NCBI RefSeq assembly: GCF_900113905.1
Contig: NZ_FORC01000002.1
Coordinates: 978,772-1,042,771, forward strand
Source of the DNA: Phytopseudomonas argentinensis
GTDB lineage: Bacteria; Pseudomonadota; Gammaproteobacteria; Pseudomonadales; Pseudomonadaceae
Direction of reading: 5' to 3'
Length of the DNA: 64,000 bases
Shown here one piece after another: positions 37,983-45,401 of the stretch. Position numbers and translations under genes: made by a program. The notes under the pieces are model-generated. The model was not told where the DNA came from and ran no database searches. It was given only the letters and a program-made list of their open reading frames with translations. Every line of letters starts with the position of its first letter. The first letter of the stretch is position 1.

Positions 37983-39026
37983 ATGAGTGAGCCCATCGTG
38001 CGGCGCACCCGAAGCGGTAAGATCGCCCGGCCCATGCTGCGGGCATTGGCGCTGTGTTCGCTGCTGGTGGCCGCCGCGCCGCTCGTCCAGGCACAGGCCG
38101 CCGATGCGGCGACCTTCTCGGTGCCGTCGAGCCGCGCCGTCTCCAGCCTTCTGCTCGACGTCGCCCATGCCGGCAAGCGCTTGGTGGCGGTCGGTGAGCG
38201 CGGCCACGTGCTGTACTCCGACGATGACGGCGGCAACTGGACCCAGGCCAAGGTGCCGACCCGGCAGATGCTCACCGCCGTGTACTTCGTTGATGACCAG
38301 CATGGCTGGGCGGTCGGCCACGATGCGCTGATCCTGGCGAGTAGCGACGGCGGCGCGACCTGGAGCAAACAGTTCGAAGACCTGCAGCGCGAAGCGCCGC
38401 TGCTCGACCTGTGGTTCAAGGATGCGCAGCACGGTTTTGCCATCGGCGCCTACGGTGCGTTGCTGCAAACCAATGATGGCGGCGCCACCTGGGACGACGT
38501 CAGCGACCGCCTCGACAACGAAGACACCTATCACCTCAACGCCATCGCCGATGTGCCGGGCGCTGGTCTGTTCATCGTCGGCGAAGCGGGCGCTCTGTTC
38601 CGTTCCATCGATGAGGGGCAAAGCTGGGAAACCCTGGAGGGGCCTTATCAGGGCTCGCTGTTCGGCGTGATCGGCAGTGGCGAGGCCAATGGCCTGCTGG
38701 TATTCGGCCTGCGCGGCCACCTGTTCCGTTCCACGGATGCGGGCGATACCTGGCAGCAGGTTCCGCTGACCACCGCCGGTGGTGGCGACCTGGAGTTCGG
38801 CCTGGCCAGTGCGGCCACCTTGAACGATGGCAGCATCGTGGTGGTGGGCCACGGCGGCAGCGTGTTGCGCAGTACCGATCACGGCAACAGCTTCAGCGTG
38901 TTCAACCGCCCGGATCGTTTATCGGTGGCGGGCGTTACCGCCGGGGCAGACGGCAAATTGGTGCTGGTCGGGCAGGGCGGTGTACGCCTGACCACCGAGA
39001 CCGGTGCCAATCCAGGCCAACAATAA
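37983..39026 (+). CDS. YCF48/BNR-repeat periplasmic protein
   Basis: Encodes 347 residues. A strong GGGGGAG ribosome site 7 bases upstream fixes the ATG. Basic N-terminus and signal segment (LALCSLLVAAAPLVQA). The rest is a beta-propeller with repeated sialidase-type Asp boxes (SDDDGGNWTQ, SSDGGATWSK, TNDGGATWDD, STDAGDTWQQ). Relatives of the photosystem-II assembly factor YCF48 are common next to RND exporters in non-photosynthetic bacteria. Likely an extracytoplasmic partner of the exporter downstream (19-base gap). Confidence 0.9.
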   Translation: MSEPIVRRTRSGKIARPMLRALALCSLLVAAAPLVQAQAADAATFSVPSSRAVSSLLLDVAHAGKRLVAVGERGHVLYSDDDGGNWTQAKVPTRQMLTAVYFVDDQHGWAVGHDALILASSDGGATWSKQFEDLQREAPLLDLWFKDAQHGFAIGAYGALLQTNDGGATWDDVSDRLDNEDTYHLNAIADVPGAGLFIVGEAGALFRSIDEGQSWETLEGPYQGSLFGVIGSGEANGLLVFGLRGHLFRSTDAGDTWQQVPLTTAGGGDLEFGLASAATLNDGSIVVVGHGGSVLRSTDHGNSFSVFNRPDRLSVAGVTAGADGKLVLVGQGGVRLTTETGANPGQQ

Positions 39027-39045
39027 CAAGCTGGGGTAGTGTTCG

Positions 39046-41424
39046 ATGAGTAACCTTGATCAAGACAAGGCCAGCTTGCTGGAGCGCCTGATCTTCAATA
39101 ACCGACCGGCAGTGATCCTGATCTGCTTGCTGGTCAGCGTCTTCCTGTTCTTCCAGGCCACCCAGGTGCGCCCCTCGACCAGCTTCGAGAAGATGATCCC
39201 GCTGAGCCATCCGTTCATCCAGAACATGATGGAGCACCGCAACGACCTGGCGAACCTCGGCAATACCGTGCGGATTGCCGTGGAGGCCAAGGATGGCGAC
39301 ATCTTCAGCCAGTCCTACATGGAGACCCTGCGCCAGATCCACGACGAGGTGTTCTACATCCCCGGCGTCGATCGCTCGGGACTGAAGTCGCTGTGGAGCC
39401 CCAGCGTGCGCTGGACCGAAGTGACCGAGGAAGGCTTCGCCGGTGGCGAGGTGATTCCGCAGACCTACGACGGCAGCGCGCAGAGCCTCGAAGAGCTGCG
39501 CGGCAACGTGCTCAAGTCCGGGCAGATTGGTCGCCTGGTGGCCAACAACTTCAAGTCCAGCATTATCGACGTGCCGCTGCTCGAGTCCTACCCGGACCCT
39601 GAAGACCAGGGCCGGCTGATCAAGCTCGACTACCAGCAGTTCTCCCACCAGCTCGAAGAGAAGATCCGCAACAAGTACCAGGCGCAGAACCCGGACGTGC
39701 AGATCCACATCATCGGTTTCGCCAAGAAGGTCGGTGACCTGATCGATGGTCTGATGATGGTCGCGCTGTTCTTCGGCGTGGCGCTGCTGATCACCTTCGT
39801 GCTGCTGTACTGGTTCACCTGGTGCATCCGCAGCACCATCGCCGTGGTGATCACCACCCTGGTGGCGGTGGGCTGGCAACTGGGCCTGATGCACACGGTG
39901 GGCTTCGGTATCGACCCTTACTCCATGCTGGTGCCGTTTTTGATCTTCGCCATCGGCATTTCCCATGGCGTGCAGAAGATCAATGGCATCGCCCTGCAGT
40001 CCAGCGCGGCGGACACGCCGCTGATGGCCGCGCGGCTGACCTTCCGCCAGCTGTTCCTGCCGGGGATGATCGCCATCCTCGCCGACGCCGTGGGCTTCAT
40101 CACCCTGCTGCTGATCGATATCGGGGTGATTCGCGAACTGGCCATCGGCGCCTCCATCGGTGTAGCGGTGATCGTGTTCACCAACCTGATCCTGCTGCCG
40201 GTGGCGATTTCCTACATCGGCATCAGCAAGAAGGCCGTGGATCGGAGCAAGCGCGACGCGGTGAGCGAACACCCGTTCTGGCGGCGGTTGTCCAACTTCG
40301 CCAGTGCCAAGGTAGCGCCGATTTCCGTGAGCCTGGCATTGGTCGCTGCCGTGGGCGGTTTCTGGTACCAGCACCAGTACCTGCAGGTCGGCGACCTCGA
40401 TCAGGGCGCCCCGGAGCTACGCCCGGACTCGCGCTACAACCTCGACAACGACTTCGTGATCCGCAACTACTCGACCAGCTCCGACGTGCTGGTGGTCATG
40501 GTCAAGACCGCGCCGGAAGGCTGCTCCACCTATGAAGCCATGGCCGCCATGGACGAGCTGATGTGGACCATGGACAACACGCCAGGCGTGCAATCGGCGA
40601 TCTCCATGGTCAGCGTGTCGCGCCAGGTGATCAAGGGCATGAACGAGGGCAACCTGAAGTGGGAAACCCTATCGCGTAACCCCGACGTGCTCAACAACTC
40701 CATCGCCCGCGCCGACGGCCTGTACAACGCCGACTGCTCGGTGGCGCCGGTGCTGGTGTTCCTCGAAGACCACAAGGCGGAAACCCTCAAGCACGCGGTG
40801 AAGGCGGTCGAGGGCTTCGTTGCCGAGCATGAGTCCGACAAGGTGGAGTTCCTGCTGGCCGCCGGTAATGCCGGTATCGAGGCAGCGACCAACGAGGTGA
40901 TCAGTACCTCCGAGCTACTGATTCTGGTGCTGGTGTACCTGTGCGTCGGCGTCATGTGCATGATCACCTTCCGCTCGTTCGCCGCGACCGTGTGTATCGT
41001 GCTGCCGCTGATCCTCACCTCGATCCTCGGCAACGCGCTGATGGCCTTCCTGGGCATCGGCGTGAAGGTCGCGACCCTGCCGGTGATCGCCCTGGGCGTC
41101 GGTATCGGCGTGGACTACGGCATCTACATCTACAGCCGCCTGGAAACCTTCCTGCGCGCCGGCCTGCCACTGCAGGAAGCCTACTACCAGACGCTGCGCT
41201 CCACCGGTAAGGCCGTACTGTTCACCGGCCTGTGCCTGGCCATAGGCGTGGCGACCTGGATGTTCTCGGCGATCAAGTTCCAGGCCGACATGGGCCTGAT
41301 GCTGACCTTCATGTTTATCGTCAACATGTTCGGCGCGCTGTGGCTGCTGCCGGCGCTGGCGCACTTCCTGATCAAGCCCGAGAAGCTGGCGGGCAAGAAG
41401 GGCGGTTCGTTGCTGGCGCACTGA
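39046..41424 (+). CDS. RND-superfamily (MMPL/HAE3-like) exporter
   Basis: Encodes 792 residues. One TM helix near residues 20-38, a large periplasmic loop, five helices from about 230 to 395, a second helix and loop from about 425, and five more helices to the end (LLILVLVYLCVGVMC onward): the 12-TM RND plan in a single chain. Shorter than AcrB-type pumps and similar to MMPL or hopanoid-transporter HpnN types that move lipids. Last gene of the cluster; a strong terminator follows. Substrate unknown, a lipid-like molecule is likely from context. Confidence 0.9.
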   Translation: MSNLDQDKASLLERLIFNNRPAVILICLLVSVFLFFQATQVRPSTSFEKMIPLSHPFIQNMMEHRNDLANLGNTVRIAVEAKDGDIFSQSYMETLRQIHDEVFYIPGVDRSGLKSLWSPSVRWTEVTEEGFAGGEVIPQTYDGSAQSLEELRGNVLKSGQIGRLVANNFKSSIIDVPLLESYPDPEDQGRLIKLDYQQFSHQLEEKIRNKYQAQNPDVQIHIIGFAKKVGDLIDGLMMVALFFGVALLITFVLLYWFTWCIRSTIAVVITTLVAVGWQLGLMHTVGFGIDPYSMLVPFLIFAIGISHGVQKINGIALQSSAADTPLMAARLTFRQLFLPGMIAILADAVGFITLLLIDIGVIRELAIGASIGVAVIVFTNLILLPVAISYIGISKKAVDRSKRDAVSEHPFWRRLSNFASAKVAPISVSLALVAAVGGFWYQHQYLQVGDLDQGAPELRPDSRYNLDNDFVIRNYSTSSDVLVVMVKTAPEGCSTYEAMAAMDELMWTMDNTPGVQSAISMVSVSRQVIKGMNEGNLKWETLSRNPDVLNNSIARADGLYNADCSVAPVLVFLEDHKAETLKHAVKAVEGFVAEHESDKVEFLLAAGNAGIEAATNEVISTSELLILVLVYLCVGVMCMITFRSFAATVCIVLPLILTSILGNALMAFLGIGVKVATLPVIALGVGIGVDYGIYIYSRLETFLRAGLPLQEAYYQTLRSTGKAVLFTGLCLAIGVATWMFSAIKFQADMGLMLTFMFIVNMFGALWLLPALAHFLIKPEKLAGKKGGSLLAH

Positions 41425-41446
41425 CGGGTTGACTCTATAAAAGGCG

Positions 41447-41484
41447 CGACCTCTACGGCATTTGTATGCCGTGGAGGTCGTTTT
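41447..41484 (+). terminator. Rho-independent terminator after the RND gene
   Basis: CGACCTCTACGGCAT and ATGCCGTGGAGGTCG pair over 15 bp with one wobble, a four-base loop and a TTTT tail. It ends the DUF1302 operon and marks the left edge of the AT-rich cassette island. Confidence 0.9.
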
Positions 41485-41714
41485 GCTACTGCACGGTGGG
41501 GCTGATTTTTATAGGGCAGTGATGGCCGTGAAAATGCGGAAGTCAGGCGAATACAGGTGCGGCCGTTCCATAGGTGGATAAGTTGTTGATTGACATGGAG
41601 TTTGATTTGTGCGGATACGTGTGGGGCGCGCTTATACAGGGCGCTTTACTATTGTGTTAACGCAGAATTCTGTTTAATCAATGTTATACGCAGCCCACAC
41701 TCAGGAGCTATGTA

Positions 41715-42143
41715 GTGGCAAGGAATACATTAAGGCCAGTTGCAGCTTGGATATTGTTCATTTTATCCATGGCACTAATTGTCCCAGCAACCTTAACGTA
41801 CATCCCCGCTTCGCTATATCTATTTCTGGGAATACCCGAAGCGCCTGGGTTAATTTTATTCATACCACTCGCTGGATACGGACTTTATTGCTCGTGGTGC
41901 ATAACGCTAAAAATGGATGAGTATACTCAATTCGGAGCACCACTCCACATATACATAGGGGTTTTAGCTGGCACCATTGGTTTGCTAATGCTTACGAAGA
42001 TATTCGGCATCCATAGGTCAATTCAAGAAATGATGGAAAACCCATTCTCTGCAATAATTTCCGGCTACGGCCCTCTCATTTCGTCGTACACATCACTGCT
42101 AGTTATTTTCTTCATGCGGCGCACCGTTGTTGACCACGGATAG
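41715..42143 (+). CDS. Cassette-encoded membrane protein, unknown
   Basis: Encodes 142 residues from a GTG start with AGGAG 7 bases upstream. About four TM helices (residues roughly 9-31, 35-55, 76-96, 112-133), little charge outside. AT-rich codon use unlike the flanking chromosomal genes. The stop is 3 bases before the attC core, the tight packing typical of gene cassettes. No family recognised. Confidence 0.75.
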   Translation: MARNTLRPVAAWILFILSMALIVPATLTYIPASLYLFLGIPEAPGLILFIPLAGYGLYCSWCITLKMDEYTQFGAPLHIYIGVLAGTIGLLMLTKIFGIHRSIQEMMENPFSAIISGYGPLISSYTSLLVIFFMRRTVVDHG

Positions 42144-42146
42144 CGT

Positions 42147-42222
42147 GTGTAACAACTGGTTCAAACCGTTCGCTTCGCTCACTGGGACGGGCTAAAGCCT
42201 GCCCCTTAACCAAACGTTAGGT
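42147..42222 (+). other. attC recombination site 1
   Basis: 76 bases. The left inverse core GTGTAAC and the right core GTTAGGT bound a region that folds on itself: TAACAACTGGTT at the left pairs with AACCAAACGTTA at the right, leaving the extrahelical bases typical of attC. The centre has CCGTTCGCTTCGCTC and GGGCTAAAGCCTGCCCC. 80 percent or more identical by eye to site 2. Confidence 0.88.
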
Positions 42223-42233
42223 GTCTTACAAAC

Positions 42234-42719
42234 ATGGTCATTGACCTAACATCAAAGCCAATGCTCGGCCACTGGGATGTTTCTTCTTCAATATCGCAGT
42301 GTGAATATCAATTTGGGAAAAGACTTATCTACGTGCAGCATCCAAAAGATGAGTCTCCTAAACTATACCTTTCGAGGGCACAGGTGACCGTTGAGGCTGC
42401 GTGGAGCGATATCGATAATGCAGTTTTCTTTGCGGAGGAATTGTCACGGTATTTGCTTCCTGATTTTTGGGGGGCGCACGATGAAAGCAACAAAGCCGGC
42501 GCAAGATTTACCGTTTACTCAATTCACTATAATCTCGACACGCCATACCCCATCTATGTAATCGGTAAGAGTCACGACTTTGTTTTTGAGTACACATCCT
42601 ACGCCGAAGATGATTTGTGGCAAGAATCACCAACAACTACAAATCTACCTGAACCACCGGATAATTTCTGGATATCTATAAGGCGCATCAAAGAAAACCA
42701 CTTTGAAAATGCCACCTAA
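42234..42719 (+). CDS. Cassette-encoded soluble protein, unknown
   Basis: Encodes 161 residues starting 12 bases after the attC core. Acidic, aromatic-rich, no signal or TM segment; pattern of alternating strands (KRLIYVQHPKDESPKLYLS). The stop codon TAA is embedded in ACCTAAC, a perfect match to the attC inverse core RYYYAAC, suggesting that an attC once followed and was lost or interrupted. A small immune-type or enzyme-inhibitor protein is possible but unproven. Confidence 0.72.
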   Translation: MVIDLTSKPMLGHWDVSSSISQCEYQFGKRLIYVQHPKDESPKLYLSRAQVTVEAAWSDIDNAVFFAEELSRYLLPDFWGAHDESNKAGARFTVYSIHYNLDTPYPIYVIGKSHDFVFEYTSYAEDDLWQESPTTTNLPEPPDNFWISIRRIKENHFENAT

Positions 42720-42752
42720 CATGCGTATGTGGTCTCTCCCCACAAGTGGTGG

Positions 42753-42815
42753 AAAAGGGGACAGATTTATTTACGGCACAGCGCCACTGGTCTAAAAATA
42801 AATCTGTCCCCTTAT
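42753..42815. repeat. Palindromic element A (AAGGGGACAGATTTATTT)
   Basis: Arms AAGGGGACAGATTTATTT (42755-42772) and AAATAAATCTGTCCCCTT (42796-42813) are exact complements around a 23-base centre. The same arms occur in elements B and C. Such sequences are found as dispersed REP-like repeats, often near REP-associated tyrosine transposases; no transposase is present here. Confidence 0.85.
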
Positions 42816-42824
42816 TCTTGAAAT

Positions 42825-43052
42825 GTGGAAGCAGACCATACTCTTTCCGGCTTAACAGATAGCATAAAATTTGCACATGCACATGCTGAAAACTGGATAG
42901 CCGCCAACGGAAAGAAGGCAGAAATTCATTGCTACACAATAGTTAACGGTCAATGCAATCTAGAACCTGAGCTTTATTCAAGCATCAACGACATAGATGT
43001 CAGAAATAGAAAAACAGAGGTACGCAACTGGAATTTCGTGCCTCGCGTATAA
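42825..43052 (+). CDS. Short cassette ORF, possibly a remnant
   Basis: 75 codons from a GTG just after element A, ending 6 bases inside attC 2. The product is soluble (HAHAENWIAANGKKAEIHCY) and AT-rich. No ribosome site is evident and the upstream element may have removed the real N-terminus, so this may be the 3' part of a larger gene. No family recognised. Confidence 0.45.
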   Translation: MEADHTLSGLTDSIKFAHAHAENWIAANGKKAEIHCYTIVNGQCNLEPELYSSINDIDVRNRKTEVRNWNFVPRV

Positions 43053-43123
43053 CAATTGGTTCAAGCCGTTCGCTTCGCTCAATCGGGACCGGCTAAAGCC
43101 GGCCCCTTAACCACACGTTAGAG
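43047..43123 (+). other. attC recombination site 2
   Basis: 77 bases from GTATAAC to GTTAGAG. TAACAATTGGTTCAAGCC at the left and CCTTAACCACACGTTA at the right pair as in site 1; the centre carries GACCGGCTAAAGCCGGCCCC. The final core base is G instead of the usual Y, which could lower recombination. Confidence 0.88.
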
Positions 43124-43132
43124 GCCATTCTA

Positions 43133-43543
43133 GTGCCATCGGATGTCCGCACTAAAAGCACAAGGGCAGCGCTTTACCACCAAGCCTTCTGGTGCGCTGC
43201 CTTGCTACTGGTATCAGGCAATTGGCTTTATCAAGGGTATATAGGCAGAGCGCTAATAGCTCTTGTAGTAACAACACTGTATTTTGCGCTCGCAGTTGCA
43301 AACTATAGGCTCGGGAACAAGCTCGTTTGGCTTTGCTTTGCCCCCGCGGCTGGCGTTATGTTCTTCGCGGCGTACCCAATAACAAGCTTGTGGTACTACC
43401 TATACATCGGCATAGTCGGGCAGCCCTTCACCATAAGTATTGCAGGCGCAATCGGCATAATGAGCGTCAACACCGCTATTGGTGTAGTCATTCCAATGCT
43501 AATTTGTATCCACCTGCTGAGGTCGCGGCGTCATGCTCTCTAA
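43133..43543 (+). CDS. Cassette-encoded membrane protein, unknown
   Basis: Encodes 136 residues from a GTG with GAGG 8 bases upstream, just inside the cassette start. About three or four TM helices (WCAALLLVSGNWLY, LIALVVTTLYFALAV, WLCFAPAAGVMFFA, IGVVIPMLICIHLL) and basic ends. The stop is within CTCTAAC, a near match to an attC inverse core, and element B begins within 20 bases. No family recognised. Confidence 0.72.
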   Translation: MPSDVRTKSTRAALYHQAFWCAALLLVSGNWLYQGYIGRALIALVVTTLYFALAVANYRLGNKLVWLCFAPAAGVMFFAAYPITSLWYYLYIGIVGQPFTISIAGAIGIMSVNTAIGVVIPMLICIHLLRSRRHAL

Positions 43544-43544
43544 C

Positions 43545-43626
43545 AGGTAAAAGGGGACCAGGTAAAAGGGGACAGATTTATTTCTGGCACTGTGCTGCTG
43601 GTGTAAAATAAATCTGTCCCCTTTTC
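43545..43626. repeat. Palindromic element B with a short tandem duplication
   Basis: Arms AAAAGGGGACAGATTTATTT (43564-43583) and its complement (43606-43625). The left edge repeats AGGTAAAAGGGGAC twice in tandem (43545-43572), as if a second copy of the end had been added. Confidence 0.85.
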
Positions 43627-43670
43627 TGAATCACTGTTATAGCTACTAAAAATTGTAGGGTGTGCACGTA

Positions 43671-43991
43671 ATGAAATTGAGCAACAGCTTTAGTGGCGCA
43701 TTAAGAACGTTTGCTTACTTCATGGCAAGCGGTACGCAAAATACGTTAGTGGGTGTGAATTACCTTGAGCTTTATGGCGAAGAGCCGAGTGCAATTGAGC
43801 AAGTATTTGCAATATATGCAAACGTCATCGAGCTAGACGAAAACGGTAATGTTCTAAATTCAAAGTATGCCGAAAAAAGAGCAACTGATTATTTAAGGGC
43901 ATATTGTGATCCTATGTTCAAAGTTGAGCCACCTTACGAGGCGTGGGAAGTGGAACTGTATGGCCCACCACCTTTAAAAGACTTAATTTAA
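43671..43991 (+). CDS. Cassette-encoded soluble protein (DUF7677-like?)
   Basis: Encodes 106 residues; ATG chosen over a GTG 9 bases upstream because TAGGG lies 10 bases ahead of it. It begins MKLSNSFSGALRTFAYFMAS and ends in a Pro-rich segment. Acidic, no TM helix. The similarity to DUF7677 is a vague memory only. Followed by GCCTAAT, a degraded inverse-core-like motif, and element C. Confidence 0.68.
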   Translation: MKLSNSFSGALRTFAYFMASGTQNTLVGVNYLELYGEEPSAIEQVFAIYANVIELDENGNVLNSKYAEKRATDYLRAYCDPMFKVEPPYEAWEVELYGPPPLKDLI

Positions 43992-44014
43992 ACCGGCCTA
44001 ATCAAAGGCTATCG

Positions 44015-44082
44015 AAAAAGGGGGCAGATTTATTTATGTACGTCGTGCATCGCCACTGATCTAAAAATAAATCTGTCCTTAT
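44015..44082. repeat. Palindromic element C, diverged copy
   Basis: Left arm GGGGGCAGATTTATTT (ending 44035) and right arm AAATAAATCTGTCC (from 44065) match elements A and B, with an extra G on the left and two C residues missing on the right. Marks the right edge of the AT-rich island. Confidence 0.8.
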
Positions 44083-44227
44083 TCCCTCTAGCCGACCGGA
44101 TCTGTCGTCTCCGCGGCCAGCCTCGGAGTTGATCAGTTTTCCGTTTCAGAACGTGCGAATTTTCTTCAATACGCCCGCATTGGCGCTGCGTAACGTGCCT
44201 CACTCGATCAGCAGTGAGGTAGGCGTG

Positions 44228-44818
44228 ATGATGAGTCTGTATCTGTCCATGGCGGCGTTCGCGCTGGCTGCTTCCATTTCACCCGGGCCGGTCAATCTGG
44301 TGTCGCTGAGCGCGGGGGCCCGCCATGGCCTGCGGGTGGCCATGGGGCATGTCGCTGGGGCGACCCTGGGCTTTACGTTGCTGCTGGTGTTGATCGGACT
44401 GGGGCTGCATCAGGTGTTGGTGCTGCTGCCCTGGCTGACGGCAACGATTCAGTGGGCTGGCGTGGCGTTTCTGCTGTATCTGGCCTTTCGGTTGGCGGTC
44501 GATAACGGTGCGTTGAACAGCGCTGAAGGTGGGGCGGTTGCGTCTTTTACTGGCGGGGCTTTGATGCAATGGCTCAACCCCAAGGCGTGGTTGGCGGCGA
44601 TTGCTGGCATGGGGGCCTTCGCGGCTGATGGCGATATCGGGTTGGTGGTGCAGTTCGCGGCGATCTATTGCGTGGTTTGCTACCTGTCGCTGGCTTGCTG
44701 GGCTATTGCCGGTGTCTGTTTGCAGCCGTATCTGCAGGCGCCGCATCGGGTGCGGGTTTTCAATCGGGTGCTGGCGGGGTTGCTGGTGGCCAGTGCGGGG
44801 TATCTGGTGTTGGGGTAA
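44228..44818 (+). CDS. LysE-family amino-acid exporter
   Basis: Encodes 196 residues; ATG with GAGG 8 bases upstream is preferred over an upstream extension that runs into the cassette island. Six hydrophobic helices; the family motif SPGPVNLVSLSAGARHGLR is near residue 18, and NPKAWLAAIAGMGAF in the middle. Exports amino acids or homoserine-lactone-like compounds with proton motive force. Such genes often pair with a divergent AraC or LysR regulator; here an AraC gene lies 580 bases downstream, convergent and separated by repeats. Confidence 0.9.
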   Translation: MMSLYLSMAAFALAASISPGPVNLVSLSAGARHGLRVAMGHVAGATLGFTLLLVLIGLGLHQVLVLLPWLTATIQWAGVAFLLYLAFRLAVDNGALNSAEGGAVASFTGGALMQWLNPKAWLAAIAGMGAFAADGDIGLVVQFAAIYCVVCYLSLACWAIAGVCLQPYLQAPHRVRVFNRVLAGLLVASAGYLVLG

Positions 44819-44829
44819 GCCCGTAAAGC

Positions 44830-44971
44830 CTGTTCGCGGTCTTTATGCTCGTGAAGCTGCAACTACAAGGCGGAAACCGACTTTCACCCGTGGGAGAGGC
44901 TTTAGCCTCGAGTTTTTATAAGGCAAACAAAGAGCTCGGGGCTAAAGCCCCTCCCACGAGATCGCGAACAG
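44830..44971. repeat. 142-bp element with CTGTTCGCG terminal inverted repeats containing a BIME-like pair
   Basis: Ends CTGTTCGCGGTCT and AGATCGCGAACAG are near-perfect complements. Inside, GTGGGAGAGGCTTTAGCC and GGCTAAAGCCCCTCCCAC (44890-44957) form two facing REP-like units. A diverged copy in opposite orientation occupies about 63680-63851. Confidence 0.7.
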
Positions 44972-45385
44972 CACGGTAGGGCGTACTCGCGAAGCAGTAC
45001 GCCGTTGTGGCGGTGTCAGGATCGGCATGAATTGGCGGGCTGTTCGCTTCGCTTCTGAGTCCGCCCTACGAGCTGAGTGCGCAAGCAACACTGTACTCAT
45101 TGTGGGTACGGGCGGCGCCCAGTCCATGCCCGCGATTTTTTTTCGCGGGCATGGCCCGCTCCCACAGGTAATAACCAGTCAATCCTATGAGAGCAACCGG
45201 CCGCTTTCGCCACTTAGCTACCAAAATCGACGAACCTAGGCTGAAAGATCATGAGCAGGTTCTTGGAGCACGGTAGGGCGTACTCGCGAAGCAGTACGCC
45301 GTTGCCATGGTTTGAGGATCGGCATCAGTTGGCGGACTGTTCGCTTCGCTACGAGCGGCCGGCGCTCCGGTTCGCCCTGCGAGCT
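44971..45385. repeat. Pair of direct repeats (CACGGTAGGGCGTACTCGCG) flanking another repeat
   Basis: A segment of about 110 bases starting GCACGGTAGGGCGTACTCGC and containing GAAGCAGTACGCCGTTG and GCTGTTCGCTTCGCT occurs at 44971-45080 and again at 45268-45385. Between them lies the dispersed repeat copy 2. No gene is visible in this spacer. Confidence 0.7.
45125..45263 (+). repeat. Dispersed repeat, copy 2
   Basis: Begins with the hairpin CATGCCCGCGA-T7-TCGCGGGCATG and runs through GAGCAACCGGCCGCTTTCGCC to GAGCAGGTTCT. Same order as copy 1 (23597-23717). Confidence 0.75.
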
Positions 45386-45401
45386 ACAGCGTCGGAGCTG
45401 G

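Larger units (their letters stand above)
41485..44090. mobile_element. Integron gene-cassette island (CALIN or array tail), no integrase
   Basis: About 2.6 kb of visibly lower GC than both sides, carrying five small forward-strand genes without recognised homologues, two well-preserved attC sites and three palindromic elements. No intI gene is in the window. The left 230 bases (41485-41714) contain no gene and no clear attC or attI. The island lies between the RND operon and a LysE/AraC pair. The left and right ends cannot be placed exactly. Confidence 0.85.

Noticed and set aside
41650..41698. GTTAAC...GTTATAC as a further attC or attI at the left edge of the island
   Set aside because: The arms do not pair well and the cores do not match GTTRRRY; too degraded to call.
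42825..43052. Joining the 75-codon frame with the 161-codon gene as one interrupted gene
   Set aside because: The upstream gene ends in a clean attC-like core, and the two frames show no continuity of sequence character; treated as separate, the second perhaps a remnant.
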